From NCBI GenBank assembly GCA_905480565.1, contig CAJQQW010000078.1:1-19214 (forward strand): 19,214 nucleotides of DNA, written 5' to 3'. Under the pieces are notes generated by a model that worked only from the letters and a program-made list of their open reading frames with translations, was not told the origin of the DNA and did not search any database. This document shows positions 1 to 8,571 of this stretch, piece after piece; the stretch's first letter is position 1; every line of letters starts with the position of its first letter. A program made the position numbers and the translations under genes. This stretch comes from an uncultured Halioglobus sp. (GTDB lineage Bacteria > Pseudomonadota > Gammaproteobacteria > Pseudomonadales > Halieaceae).

Positions 1-675
1 GAGGTCATCACCTATGCGCTGGATATCGCGGCCAAGCACCGTCGATCACCAATGAACAATATCACGGGCGCGCTGCTGGACGCGGAACTGGGCGGCGAAC
101 CCATCCCCGAAGAGATGTTTGGCTGGATGTTTATCCTCATACTCGTAGGCGGCAACGAGTCCACCCGCACCGTTATCGCACAGGGCATGCGCTTACTGAT
201 GGAGCATCCTGCACAGTTGCAGTACCTGGTAGACAACCCGGACAAAATTGGCAATGCCTGTGAAGAAATACTGCGCTATAACACCGCGTTTATATCCATG
301 CGACGCACAGCCATGGCAGATACAGAGCTGGGTGGACAGCACATCAAAAAGGGTGACAAGGTCATCCTCCACTATCATGCCGCCAATCACGACGAACATG
401 TCTTCGGAGAGGACGCGATGGAGTTCGACATCACGCGCGCCGAGCGTATGCCAGATCTTTACAGTCATCTGCGCTCCTTTGGTATTGGCCAGCATTTTTG
501 TATTGGCTCACACCTGGCGAGACTCGAACTAAACATCATGTTCGAGGAAATCATCCCGCGATTGCGCAACCCCCGGCTACAGAAGGATCCAAAGTTTGTG
601 CGCTCTTTTTTCGTAAATGCTATGAAGGAAATGCATATCGCCTTCGATCCGGAGGCGAGTGTGCCAACGATCTGA
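1..675 (+). CDS. Cytochrome P450, C-terminal part (5' end outside window)
   Basis: The reading frame is open from base 1, so the gene starts before the window; the first ATG at 52 is internal. The visible ~224 residues hold the C-terminal half of a bacterial cytosolic cytochrome P450, a heme-thiolate monooxygenase fed by ferredoxin or another redox partner. Seen in order: the I-helix oxygen-binding region (LVGGNESTRT, around bases 145-175), the K-helix ExxR motif (EEILR, about bases 262-276), and the heme-binding loop FGIGQHFCIGSHLARLE with its cysteine ligand codon at 499-501. Loop and I-helix resemble bacterial P450s of the CYP125/CYP124 type that hydroxylate steroids and fatty acids, but the substrate cannot be fixed from this half. 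The neighbouring DUF1329 and beta-oxidation genes fit a hydrophobic substrate (inference). No redox partner gene is visible. Confidence 0.95.
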   Translation, partial: EVITYALDIAAKHRRSPMNNITGALLDAELGGEPIPEEMFGWMFILILVGGNESTRTVIAQGMRLLMEHPAQLQYLVDNPDKIGNACEEILRYNTAFISMRRTAMADTELGGQHIKKGDKVILHYHAANHDEHVFGEDAMEFDITRAERMPDLYSHLRSFGIGQHFCIGSHLARLELNIMFEEIIPRLRNPRLQKDPKFVRSFFVNAMKEMHIAFDPEASVPTI

Positions 676-700
676 TATCACAGATCAGGGAAAAGAGGTA

Positions 701-728
701 TTGACCGGCACACAAGTGAAACCAGAAT
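701..728 (+). promoter_or_regulatory. Possible sigma-70 promoter for the DUF1329 gene
   Basis: TTGACC (701-706) lies 16 bp before CAGAAT (723-728). The -35 match is good (5/6) and the -10 match fair (4/6). It would give a leader of about 90 bases before the ATG at 828. It is the only promoter-like pair I see in the 152 bp after the P450 gene; the DUF1329 gene could instead be read through from upstream. Confidence 0.3.
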
Positions 729-827
729 GCTTCAATAAGCCATACACTGGGCAAACCGCTAGATATTTCGTGCTGTGTGCACTAATCTTCGGTCTGCATT
801 CTTGTTAAGCGCAGCGGAGCATCAGTA

Positions 828-2189
828 ATGACGATACGAAACACCCTGGCAGCCATCTGCTTTTCTATTTTTGCCGCCACACCTGTCCTCGCGGCAGTCA
901 CACCGGATCAGGCGGCGAAGCTTGGCAAGGAGCTGACACCCGCCGGGGCAGAGATGGCCGGCAATGCTGACGGCAGCATCCCGGCCTGGAATCCGGATGG
1001 CACCCCCACCCCGGAGAGCTTTGTGGCAGGCTCGGACAATTACATCGACCCCTACGCCGATGAAAAGCCGCTTTATACGATCGACGGCAGTAACTGGCAG
1101 GACTATGCCGACAACCTCACCGCCGGCTCCATAGCGTTGTTTGAAAAATTCGGCGCGGACGGATTCAAAATGCACGTCTACCCCACTCATCGAGGGACCA
1201 TCAGGCCCGAGTGGTTCTACGCCAATTCGATCAAAAATGCCACACAGGCCACGCTGATAGAGGGCGGCCAGAAAATTGAGGGCAATCTTCCCGGCGTGCC
1301 CTTCCCCATTCCTGAGTCCGGACTGGAGGCCATCTGGAACCACATGATACGTTACGCCGAGGACGCATCTGTCGTCTCTGACGTTTATTATGTAGGCGCC
1401 AACGGCAGGCCCATTCTGGCTACGACCGGCTCCTCTGTCTCCGTATTCCCCATGTTCAAAAACCCGGATGAAGTGGTCGGCGAAGCGGTATGGGGCAAGC
1501 TGCGTATAAACTACGACGCACCGCCGCGCCGCGCCGGCGAGATCCTTTTGGTACACGAGCCGGGCGCAGACTACACCAAGGGCAAGGGCCGCAAGGCCTG
1601 GCAGTACCTGGTGGGCCAACGCCGCGTACGTCTGGCCCCAGCCGTGTCTTTCGACACGCCAAATCCAGCGGTGGCAGGCACCTCGACGTACGATGACGCC
1701 TTTATTTATAACGGATCTCCCGAGAGGTATGACTGGGAGCTGGTCGGCAAAAAAGAGCTGATAGTCCCCGCCGCCAACTACGAGATGATTTTCCAGGCAA
1801 ATATAGAGGATCTGCTGGGTGAGAAATTTCTCAACCCGGACATGATTCGCTGGGAGAAGCGCAGGGTTTGGATAGTTGATTCCAAGCTCAAGGAAGGCAG
1901 TCGTCACCTCTATTCCCGGCGCACTTTCTACCTCGACGAGGACAGCTGGGCGGCCTGGTCCAGTGATATGTACGATGGCCGCGACCAACTATGGCGCGTG
2001 CAGTTTGCCTATCCTGTCAACCTGTATGACCGCGCGTCCGGATTCGGCTCGGCCTACGGTGCTTATGACCTGCTGCAAAATATCTACAACTTGAGCGGCA
2101 AGCCCGTTCCCGGTAAGTACAAGAACGGTGTTACCGTGAAAGAAAAATACTTTACGCCCGAGGGCATGGCGAGACGCGGCATTCGCTAA
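828..2189 (+). CDS. DUF1329 domain-containing secreted protein
   Basis: A 453-residue protein with a Sec signal peptide (residues 1 to about 22, ending VLAA) and then one long DUF1329 domain. Family-like features seen: early GKELTPAGAE and GSIPAWNPDG, the Tyr-rich HVYPTHRG segment, FPIPESGLEAIWNH, and late DSKLKEGSRHLYSRR and WRVQFAYPVNLYDR. The family is distantly related to outer-membrane lipoprotein-sorting folds. In Proteobacteria it is often encoded near DUF1302 proteins, RND exporters and lipid or steroid catabolism genes; its biochemical role is unsettled. No DUF1302 partner is in this window. The ATG is supported by GGAG eight bases upstream. Location is probably periplasm or outer membrane. 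It follows the P450 by 152 bp on the same strand and ends 11 bp before a strong terminator, so it is the last gene of its unit. Confidence 0.9.
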   Translation: MTIRNTLAAICFSIFAATPVLAAVTPDQAAKLGKELTPAGAEMAGNADGSIPAWNPDGTPTPESFVAGSDNYIDPYADEKPLYTIDGSNWQDYADNLTAGSIALFEKFGADGFKMHVYPTHRGTIRPEWFYANSIKNATQATLIEGGQKIEGNLPGVPFPIPESGLEAIWNHMIRYAEDASVVSDVYYVGANGRPILATTGSSVSVFPMFKNPDEVVGEAVWGKLRINYDAPPRRAGEILLVHEPGADYTKGKGRKAWQYLVGQRRVRLAPAVSFDTPNPAVAGTSTYDDAFIYNGSPERYDWELVGKKELIVPAANYEMIFQANIEDLLGEKFLNPDMIRWEKRRVWIVDSKLKEGSRHLYSRRTFYLDEDSWAAWSSDMYDGRDQLWRVQFAYPVNLYDRASGFGSAYGAYDLLQNIYNLSGKPVPGKYKNGVTVKEKYFTPEGMARRGIR

Positions 2190-2200
2190 CCACTGAAACT

Positions 2201-2230
2201 AAAAAAGCCGGCATTCGTGCCGGCTTTTTT
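2201..2230. terminator. Bidirectional Rho-independent terminator
   Basis: Perfect inverted repeat: a 13-base arm AAAAAAGCCGGCA, loop TTCG, and arm TGCCGGCTTTTTT. The GC core carries an A run before it and a T run after it, so it should work on both strands. It lies between the convergent DUF1329 gene (ends 2189) and the fused beta-oxidation gene (ends 2261). Confidence 0.95.
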
Positions 2231-2260
2231 GTGTCAGTTATTTTTTACCGATCGATAACC

Positions 2261-4417
2261 TCAGGCAAACGTTTCCCCGCGCTTCGCCATATCGAGCAGC
2301 AACTTTGGCGGCTCGAATACTTCGCCATACTTTTCGGTCAATACTTTCGCCCGCTCAGCAAAGGCGTTTGCGCCATAAGCATTAACACACTGGAACACGC
2401 CGCCAGTATGGGGCGGGAAGCCAATACCCATGATCGACCCAATATTGCCGTCACCCACACTGGTGATGACCCCCTCCTCCAGAATCCTGATGGCTTCCAG
2501 CACCTGAGGGAATAGCAGGCGATCCCTGACATCTTCGAACGGCATGTCAACATAACCCTCTGCGGCAAACAGGTCTTTCAGGCCAGACCAAGTGGCCGTC
2601 TTCTTCCCATTATCGTCATAATCATAAAATCCGGCACCCCTGGCCTGACCGACGCGCTTCGCTTCTTCCACCATAATGCGGATAACTTCCGACTCCGGCG
2701 CCGGTTGCCAGATTTCACCCGCGGACTCTGCATCAGTTCGCCGCTGGTTTGCGGCATGGTAAGCCGTCTCCAGCGAAATACTGTCCAGGGTCTCTAGCGG
2801 TCCCATGGGCGATCCGTTCATGCGGGCACCATTTTCAATCAGGGCAGGGTTGACGCCCTCTGCCAGCATGCGCTGCCCCTGCGTAATAGTCTGCCCAATT
2901 ACGCGGGTGGTAAAAAAGCCCGGAGCATCCTTTACGACGATAGGCTTCTTACCCAGTTGCTGAGCAAGATCAAAGGCGCGAGCCAGAGCCTCCTCCGACG
3001 TTTCATTACCCGTTATAATTTCAACGAGGGGCATGCGCTCCGCCGGAGAAAAGAAATGCATGCCAATGTAGTTCGCTGGGCGGGCAGAGGCTTGCGCCAG
3101 CTCAGTGATCGGCAACCCCGAAGTGTTAGAGGCAAGCACCGCATTTTTCGAAAGTACCGCCTCTGTCTCTGAGGTCACCGTAGCCTTGATATCCCGGTCC
3201 TCGAACACCGCCTCAATCACAAAATCACAATCAGCGAGAGCCGTTACGTCCGCAGTAGGGTGAATACGCGCAAGAATCTCCTGCGTTTTCTGTGCGTCGA
3301 TACTGCGGCTCTTCTCACAGGCACTGCTGGCGTACTCCTTACCCCTCTCCGCATTAGCTAGGGAGACGTCTTTTAACACCACATCGATGCCGAATTTTGC
3401 GGCGTTGAATGCAATGCCCGCGCCCATTACGCCCGCACCGAGGATGCCGAGCTTTTTCACCTCAGTCTTATCGAAGCCGTCCGGCCGGGAAGCCCCGCCA
3501 TCCATCGCATTCATTTGTACAAAAAAGGTGGTCATCATGTTGCGTGCCACCTGATCCAGCAACAGGCGCTGGAAATAGCGAGCCTCAACCACGTGGGCCG
3601 TATCGTAATCCACTCGCGCAGTATCGATTACAGCAGCCATAATGACTTGCTGTGCGGGCATATTGCCCCACGTCTGGACCATCACATTCACCGGGCCAAA
3701 ATACGTCAGCCCCTGCGTCGCAGGATCAGAGGGGGCGCCACCAGGAATGCTATAACCAGCTTGCTCCCAAGGTTGTTTCGCCTCGGGATTCGCAAGTATC
3801 CAAGCCCGCGCTTTCTCTGCCATCTGCTCTTCTGACGACGCCAACTCGTGGATCAAACCTTTTTCCAACGCCTTGGCAGCAGTGAGCTGTTTGCCCTGAG
3901 AAATCAATCCCACCGCCTGCTCCATACCGAGCATGCGCACCATGCGCACCACGCCGCCCGCGCCGGGCATCAAGCCCAACATAGCCTCGGGCAAACCAAC
4001 CTTTACCCGCGGACTATCCAACGCAATCCGGCGATGACAGGCCAGCGCGATTTCGTAACCACCGCCCAGGGCGGGACCGTTAATGCCGACAACCACCGGC
4101 ACGCCGAGCGCCTCGAGGCGCCGCAACGGCGCTTTAGCCTCGACAATACCATCGAGCATCGCCTTACGCTCTTGATCCGAAGGGTGAAGATCCATTTCCA
4201 ACATCATGGTGATATCACCGCCGGCAAAAAACTGCCCCGGCTTGCCCGAACGAATATAGAGGCCCTTGATATCGTCCTTCATCGCCTCCAACTCAACCAG
4301 TGCCTTTGGCATGGCCTCGGCATATTCGTCACCCATCACATTGACGTCTTTTCCGGGCTGGTCGAAGACGAGATCCACGATGCCATCGGCACCCTTTTCC
4401 AGTCGTATGTAACTCAT
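2261..4417 (-). CDS. Bifunctional enoyl-CoA hydratase / 3-hydroxyacyl-CoA dehydrogenase (FadJ/FadB-like alpha subunit)
   Basis: A 718-residue fusion enzyme of fatty-acid beta-oxidation that hydrates enoyl-CoA and oxidises the 3-hydroxyacyl-CoA with NAD+. Residues 1 to about 200 are a crotonase domain: FFAGGD oxyanion region near 63-68, catalytic glutamates at about E122 (GGGYE) and E144 (GLPEAMLGLMPGAGG). Residues about 320-500 are a Rossmann NAD domain with GAGVMG at 327-332 and the dehydrogenase signature containing His454 (GMHFFSP). The rest is the two-lobed C-terminal dehydrogenase region. Length matches the FadB/FadJ family (about 715-730). GGAG seven bases before the ATG supports the start. 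The thiolase gene ends only 24 bp upstream on the same strand, so the two form an operon and probably a complex. Whether it is the FadB or FadJ orthologue cannot be decided here. Cytoplasmic. Confidence 0.96.
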   Translation of the reverse strand: MSYIRLEKGADGIVDLVFDQPGKDVNVMGDEYAEAMPKALVELEAMKDDIKGLYIRSGKPGQFFAGGDITMMLEMDLHPSDQERKAMLDGIVEAKAPLRRLEALGVPVVVGINGPALGGGYEIALACHRRIALDSPRVKVGLPEAMLGLMPGAGGVVRMVRMLGMEQAVGLISQGKQLTAAKALEKGLIHELASSEEQMAEKARAWILANPEAKQPWEQAGYSIPGGAPSDPATQGLTYFGPVNVMVQTWGNMPAQQVIMAAVIDTARVDYDTAHVVEARYFQRLLLDQVARNMMTTFFVQMNAMDGGASRPDGFDKTEVKKLGILGAGVMGAGIAFNAAKFGIDVVLKDVSLANAERGKEYASSACEKSRSIDAQKTQEILARIHPTADVTALADCDFVIEAVFEDRDIKATVTSETEAVLSKNAVLASNTSGLPITELAQASARPANYIGMHFFSPAERMPLVEIITGNETSEEALARAFDLAQQLGKKPIVVKDAPGFFTTRVIGQTITQGQRMLAEGVNPALIENGARMNGSPMGPLETLDSISLETAYHAANQRRTDAESAGEIWQPAPESEVIRIMVEEAKRVGQARGAGFYDYDDNGKKTATWSGLKDLFAAEGYVDMPFEDVRDRLLFPQVLEAIRILEEGVITSVGDGNIGSIMGIGFPPHTGGVFQCVNAYGANAFAERAKVLTEKYGEVFEPPKLLLDMAKRGETFA

Positions 4418-4441
4418 ATCTTTACTCCAATACGGTCCATA

Positions 4442-5644
4442 TCAAACCCGCTCAATGATAGTGGCAATGCCAATACCGCCGCCGGCGCACAGGGTTACCA
4501 GTGCCGTATTCAAATCGCGGCGCTCCAGTTCGTCAAGCACGGTACCGAGGATCATGGCGCCGGTAGCGCCGATAGGGTGGCCCATAGCAATTGCACCGCC
4601 GTTCACGTTGATCTTGTCATCGGGGATATCCATCAACTGCTGGAAGCGCAGGACCACGGCAGCGAATGCCTCATTCAGCTCAAATAAATCGATATCCGAA
4701 GTGGTCATACCTGCCTGCTGCAAAGCCTTCTCGGATGCGGGCGCTGGACCTGCCAACATGATTGTCGGCTCGGTTCCGGTCAGGGCGCAGGTGCGAATAC
4801 GGGCGCGGGGCCTAAGACCCTGATCATCCCCTGCCTGCTTATTTCCAAGCAAAACAAGCGCAGCGCCGTCCACTACACCAGAGGAGTTTCCTGGGGTATG
4901 AATACATTCCACTCTCTCTACCTCGGGGTATTTGAATTTGAGGAAATCCCCGTGACCGAAATCGTTGAACATGGTGAAAGAGGGGTTAAGCCCGGCAAGG
5001 CCCTCGGGACTGGTTGGGCGAATCAACTCATCGTGCTCCAGCACATTAACGCCATTCAAGTCTTTCACCGGAACAATCGACCTGTCGAAGTACCCGTTAT
5101 CTCGCGCGTGGGCCGCCCGGGCCTGAGACTGGACCGCGTAACGGTCCACATCCTCACGTGTGACACCATCCAGTTGTGCCATCAGGTCAGCGCCCAGGCC
5201 CTGTGAAATACCGTAGCTCTTCATTGCGACCCACGCATCCCCCGCGGCTGCCCCGGAGGCACCAATGCCGAGACGAGACATGCTCTCTACCCCGCCGGCC
5301 ACGCCTATGGATTCCATGCCGGACATGATTTTCATGGCCACGGTATTTACTGCATCCAAGCCACCCGCACAGTAGCGATGCAATTGGGCACCCACGGTCA
5401 CATCATCCCAGCTGGAATAAACCAGCGCTGTTTTCGCTATATTCTGGCCCTGTTCGTTTACCGGCTCGCCTGTGGCGCAGATAAAGTCTGTCACCTGGGT
5501 AGTATCCAGCTGGTGGCGGGACTTCATCTCCTCCAGCAGATTGGTTACCAAGTCAATCGGCTTTACTTCGTACAATCCCCCACCGGGCTTGCCTTTACCC
5601 CGCGGCGTACGAATCGCGTCGTAGATGTATGCTTCTTCACTCAT
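4442..5644 (-). CDS. Thiolase (acetyl-CoA C-acyltransferase), FadA/FadI-like
   Basis: A 400-residue thiolase that cleaves 3-ketoacyl-CoA with CoA to give acetyl-CoA. The catalytic triad is visible: nucleophile C92 in HRYCAGG, H356 in AMGHPIGATGA, and C386 in TLCAGGGIG. The frame is open back to an ATG at 5674, but the ATG at 5644 is preferred: it has AGAGAGG at proper spacing and starts directly with the conserved thiolase N terminus (EAYIYDAIRTPRGKG). The gene precedes the FadJ-like gene by 24 bp, giving the order thiolase then hydratase/dehydrogenase. Some family members work in biosynthetic acetoacetyl-CoA formation, but the partner gene favours degradation. Transcription must start in the 283-bp gap shared with the divergent thioesterase gene; I see no convincing fatty-acid repressor operator there. 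Confidence 0.95.
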   Translation of the reverse strand: MSEEAYIYDAIRTPRGKGKPGGGLYEVKPIDLVTNLLEEMKSRHQLDTTQVTDFICATGEPVNEQGQNIAKTALVYSSWDDVTVGAQLHRYCAGGLDAVNTVAMKIMSGMESIGVAGGVESMSRLGIGASGAAAGDAWVAMKSYGISQGLGADLMAQLDGVTREDVDRYAVQSQARAAHARDNGYFDRSIVPVKDLNGVNVLEHDELIRPTSPEGLAGLNPSFTMFNDFGHGDFLKFKYPEVERVECIHTPGNSSGVVDGAALVLLGNKQAGDDQGLRPRARIRTCALTGTEPTIMLAGPAPASEKALQQAGMTTSDIDLFELNEAFAAVVLRFQQLMDIPDDKINVNGGAIAMGHPIGATGAMILGTVLDELERRDLNTALVTLCAGGGIGIATIIERV

Positions 5645-5927
5645 TGGGCACCTCTCTGAATAATGCCAGGCCACCGCAGGAACCGATGAACTGCGGATTC
5701 ACACTGGCCAAACATACCGGTTAGAAAGCCAGCGACAAGGCGAGAAACTGATTTGCCGCGGCCCGTATGCGGATTTGAACCATAAAGGCAAACGCAGTGT
5801 GCCAAGAGGCCAAACGACACTGGCCGATGGCGTCACGGCCCGGTCTTCCCAAAAGAGATATCGCTTTACCTTTCGCCTTAATACAAGCGAGAATCGGCAT
5901 CAATCTAGACATCGGAATAATAGTGGC

Positions 5928-6344
5928 ATGGAAGGACGTAACACAGTCGACTCAATGAATGCCAGCAGACCCGGGTTCATCGAGATGCTGGGCGGAGAGA
6001 TCGTTGCCCTCGATATCGGCGAAAAAACCTGCACATTTGAATTCAATATCAGTACTCAATTCTGCCACTCGATCGACGTAGTACAGGGAGGATTTATCAC
6101 GGCCATGTTGGACGCAGCCATGTCGCATGCCGTGTTCGCGACGGTGCAGGGGATCAGCGGCGTATCCTCGCTGGAAATCAAAACCAGCTATCTGGAGCCA
6201 ACCCGGGCGGGCACTCTTCGAGTTGTGGGCCAGGTTGTCAAAGAAAGCTACAAAACCGTATTCCTTGAAGGCAAAATGTATAACGCGGAGGGGCTGCTCT
6301 CTGCCACCGCCAGCTCAGTGGCCAAGCTTGTCCGAGCGAGCTGA
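5928..6344 (+). CDS. Hotdog-fold acyl-CoA thioesterase, PaaI-like
   Basis: A single-domain hotdog protein of 138 residues, the usual size for PaaI/4HBT-type thioesterases, which hydrolyse acyl-CoA to free acid and CoA. The signature is CHSIDVVQGGFITAMLDAAM, corresponding to the family pattern His...Gly-Gly...Asp on the central helix; SSLEIKTSYLEPTR is the following strand. The frame is open to an ATG at 5775, but the extra 51 residues are basic, low in hydrophobicity and unlike the family, so the ATG at 5928 is preferred; a later ATG at 5955 is possible, and none has a strong ribosome site. It is divergent from the thiolase gene, consistent with CoA release or editing in the same lipid pathway (inference). 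Its TGA directly abuts the stop codon of the convergent metalloprotease gene. Confidence 0.85.
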   Translation: MEGRNTVDSMNASRPGFIEMLGGEIVALDIGEKTCTFEFNISTQFCHSIDVVQGGFITAMLDAAMSHAVFATVQGISGVSSLEIKTSYLEPTRAGTLRVVGQVVKESYKTVFLEGKMYNAEGLLSATASSVAKLVRAS

Positions 6345-8396
6345 CTAACAGCCCGCCGGAGGGGGCGACACCGTCGCTGCCGAATCGGACCGGATCATCA
6401 GGTGATCAATGCTCACTGTGTCGGCCGTCACTGTCGGACCTACCGTGCGATCATCATCTCGCAGACTGATGAGGACAGTCCCGTTAAGGCCCGCTGGGAG
6501 GCTAAACTGGCGCTCCCCGGAACTACTGCCATTCACCGAGAACATATCTACCCAGTCAGCAGAATTCTCCGTCAGCGCATCGAGCGATGTCGAGTAGGCA
6601 AGGGTAAAGGACTGGGCACTATTAACGGCAATATCCGCGTAAAAGGTCATTGTTTCGCCGGGGCTGGCATTGATCAGCCAGTAGTGTTCCAGGTAACCGT
6701 AGCTATCCGGTCCCATCGAGGCGACCTCGGTAATCGTCTGCACGATGCCGTCATTGGCCTGTGTCTCTAAAAAATTTCCCGCCAAAGACCCCGCCACACT
6801 ATTTTCCGAGGACACCAAATAATCCGTGTAACTGGCCAATGCATCGGTGATGGCCACAGCCACGTTCGAAAATAAGGAATATCCTGCGTCATTCTTAGCC
6901 CTCACCCGGTAAGTGTAAAAAGTCTCTGGCGTCAGGCCTGCATCAGAGTAACTGGTCGACCCTGCGGGCAGGACGGCGACCTCGGCATAGGTCACGCCAT
7001 CCACCGATCGCTCCACCGAGAAGCCGGTTTCGTCGGTGGAAGCATCCAGCCAGCCAAGACTCACCTGATCGGGACCACCCTCGAGGACTTCAAGGCCGCC
7101 AGGCGCGACGGGGGGCACCTGGGAGACCACACGAAAATCGGCCACAGTGGCCGCGGTCTCGTCGATAGCGCGGGCGTTTTCAGCAGCACCGACCATCCCT
7201 GAGGGATAACCCATTACGGAGTTGTCCGCACTGGAGAAAAACTGCGTCCGGGTACACCCGCCAGCACAATTATAAGCCATGACAGTACGAAACAGACTAT
7301 CCGGATTCTGATAGCCGAAGGCATAGGGGAACACCGCGCTGCCACCCGTGTTGGCGTAATCGTGATGGGCGCCCTGATTGTGACCAATCTCGTGTGCAAA
7401 AGAGTAATACCCGGTGGCACAGGCATGATGAACAACATTGAATGCACTGGATTCAAAACCCGCAGACAGTGTTGTCATCCGATAAGCAATACCGCAATAC
7501 TGCGGCTCATCTTCGATCAAGCTGACCACATCCGCCCCGTAAGCATCCCGCAGCGCATGCAATTCATCCATATAGCCATCACTGGTCGATCGCAGTCTCG
7601 TGACATCTGTACTCATAGAGCCGGATTCCGTGTACCCCGTACGAGTCGTTAGCACAAGATTCAAACGGGTGGTCATCTGAGAGTTGCTATAGGCCTGATT
7701 CGCCTCAGCCACTGCCTGGATGATCAGGGCATCGACCGCTTCCGCACTGCCATAAACAGTTTCAACCGCCGGCGTATAAGCCACGAGAATATCGATGATT
7801 GAACCGCCACCGCCCTGCGCACCGGCAGCCGCCGCTTGCAGTGTGTCGGCAATGTCCGCCACCGGTAAATCAACCGCAATAGCCGGGTGCTCCGGGGCGG
7901 GTTCCGCCGCGTCTACCTCAAGAATTTCGTGATCACCCCGAAGGGAGGGCTGCAATTTATAAAGTCTGCCCTGATACACGAAAGTGCCGGTTGCTGATGT
8001 GCCGCTGATGCCGATTACAACCCGCTGCTGCGGGTCGCCATTAGCATGACCAACCCAGGCAAAACGGTCACCTCCAAGCTCGTAGGTTGCCCTGCGCACC
8101 GCCTCATACGAGACGCCTCCCGGCAGCGTCAGGAACAATCGGCCACTGCGCAATAAGCCGCGGTTGACCTTGACCCGGATGGCGGGTGCTCGACCCTCGC
8201 GGGCCGCGAGCGAAGCACCGCGCGCCTGACCCAGAGCGGTGAACAGCCCCGGAGGCTGCGGCGTTTTGGCGAGAACAAAGTCGGGAAACAACAGGACGCA
8301 AAAGCCGACGCAGAAGGTTACCGCGATCACGCGCCATGCGCGGCCACCCTGTGTATGGGGCACTGCAGAGTCCTGTGAATACCTTGATGTTTTCAT
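6345..8396 (-). CDS. Secreted reprolysin-like zinc metalloprotease with fibronectin III domain
   Basis: A 683-residue secreted protease. Residues 1 to about 43 form a signal peptide (basic start, long hydrophobic run, FVLA). A propeptide runs to a glycine-rich junction (AQGGGGS), followed by DILVAYTPAVE, the start of the catalytic domain. The zinc site is HEIGHNQGAHHD at 335-346 (ligands H335, H339, H345; base E336), followed by the Met-turn TVMAYNC: the metzincin M12/reprolysin pattern. A fibronectin type III domain spans about 430-515 and a C-terminal beta-rich domain about 518-680. No PEP-CTERM tail is seen; the protein ends in SPPPAGC. The ATG at 8396 is chosen over an open extension to 8480 because the signal peptide follows it; its ribosome site is weak. 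The leader resembles that of PEP-CTERM gene A, suggesting shared control. It probably cuts extracellular or surface proteins. Confidence 0.93.
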   Translation of the reverse strand: MKTSRYSQDSAVPHTQGGRAWRVIAVTFCVGFCVLLFPDFVLAKTPQPPGLFTALGQARGASLAAREGRAPAIRVKVNRGLLRSGRLFLTLPGGVSYEAVRRATYELGGDRFAWVGHANGDPQQRVVIGISGTSATGTFVYQGRLYKLQPSLRGDHEILEVDAAEPAPEHPAIAVDLPVADIADTLQAAAAGAQGGGGSIIDILVAYTPAVETVYGSAEAVDALIIQAVAEANQAYSNSQMTTRLNLVLTTRTGYTESGSMSTDVTRLRSTSDGYMDELHALRDAYGADVVSLIEDEPQYCGIAYRMTTLSAGFESSAFNVVHHACATGYYSFAHEIGHNQGAHHDYANTGGSAVFPYAFGYQNPDSLFRTVMAYNCAGGCTRTQFFSSADNSVMGYPSGMVGAAENARAIDETAATVADFRVVSQVPPVAPGGLEVLEGGPDQVSLGWLDASTDETGFSVERSVDGVTYAEVAVLPAGSTSYSDAGLTPETFYTYRVRAKNDAGYSLFSNVAVAITDALASYTDYLVSSENSVAGSLAGNFLETQANDGIVQTITEVASMGPDSYGYLEHYWLINASPGETMTFYADIAVNSAQSFTLAYSTSLDALTENSADWVDMFSVNGSSSGERQFSLPAGLNGTVLISLRDDDRTVGPTVTADTVSIDHLMIRSDSAATVSPPPAGC

Positions 8397-8487
8397 TATC
8401 TGCCCGCCATTACCTTGTATTTTCCATCGCTTTTCAGAGTAAGCACGCACAGAAGCCGCCGAGCGTTTCCGTGCTCTCAAGGTGTTG

Positions 8488-8537
8488 ATTTATAGGCCCA
8501 GAACGGACAGGGGACAATGAGGAAAATACCTAGTTTT
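8488..8537 (-). promoter_or_regulatory. Shared leader element, protease copy
   Basis: These 50 bases match 9616-9665 upstream of PEP-CTERM gene A at 36 of 50 positions without a gap, counted by eye. They begin with the identical ATTTATAGG (plus strand). Both copies lie nearly the same distance (79 and 78 bp) from the TGGCA of a -24/-12-like site, so they would fall in the transcribed leader. The role is unknown; an mRNA leader element or operator is possible. Confidence 0.5.
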
Positions 8538-8556
8538 TGAAATATATGAAATTCAG

Positions 8557-8571
8557 GCCCTGGATTTGCCA
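8557..8571 (-). promoter_or_regulatory. Sigma-54-like -24/-12 site for the metalloprotease gene
   Basis: On the minus strand it reads TGGCAAATCCAGGGC: GG, ten bases, GC, the spacing required by sigma-54. The -24 half (TGGCA) is good, while the -12 half (GGGC rather than TTGC) is weak. It would place the start about 150 bases before the ATG at 8396. Confidence 0.4.

Noticed and set aside
822..1988. 388-codon open frame antisense to the DUF1329 gene
   Set aside because: It is the mirror of a well-recognised secreted protein gene, has no family features, and arises from codon bias in GC-rich DNA.
3848..4687. 279-codon frame on the plus strand across the FadJ-like and thiolase genes
   Set aside because: It overlaps two certain enzymes on the other strand and its His/Arg/Gln-rich translation looks like a shadow.
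5775..5927. 51-residue N-terminal extension of the thioesterase
   Set aside because: Basic, non-conserved sequence not found in hotdog thioesterases; the ATG at 5928 gives the normal family length.
5645..5927. Search for a fatty-acid regulator operator (FadR or PsrA type) between thiolase and thioesterase genes
   Set aside because: No clear palindrome of the known types was found by eye.
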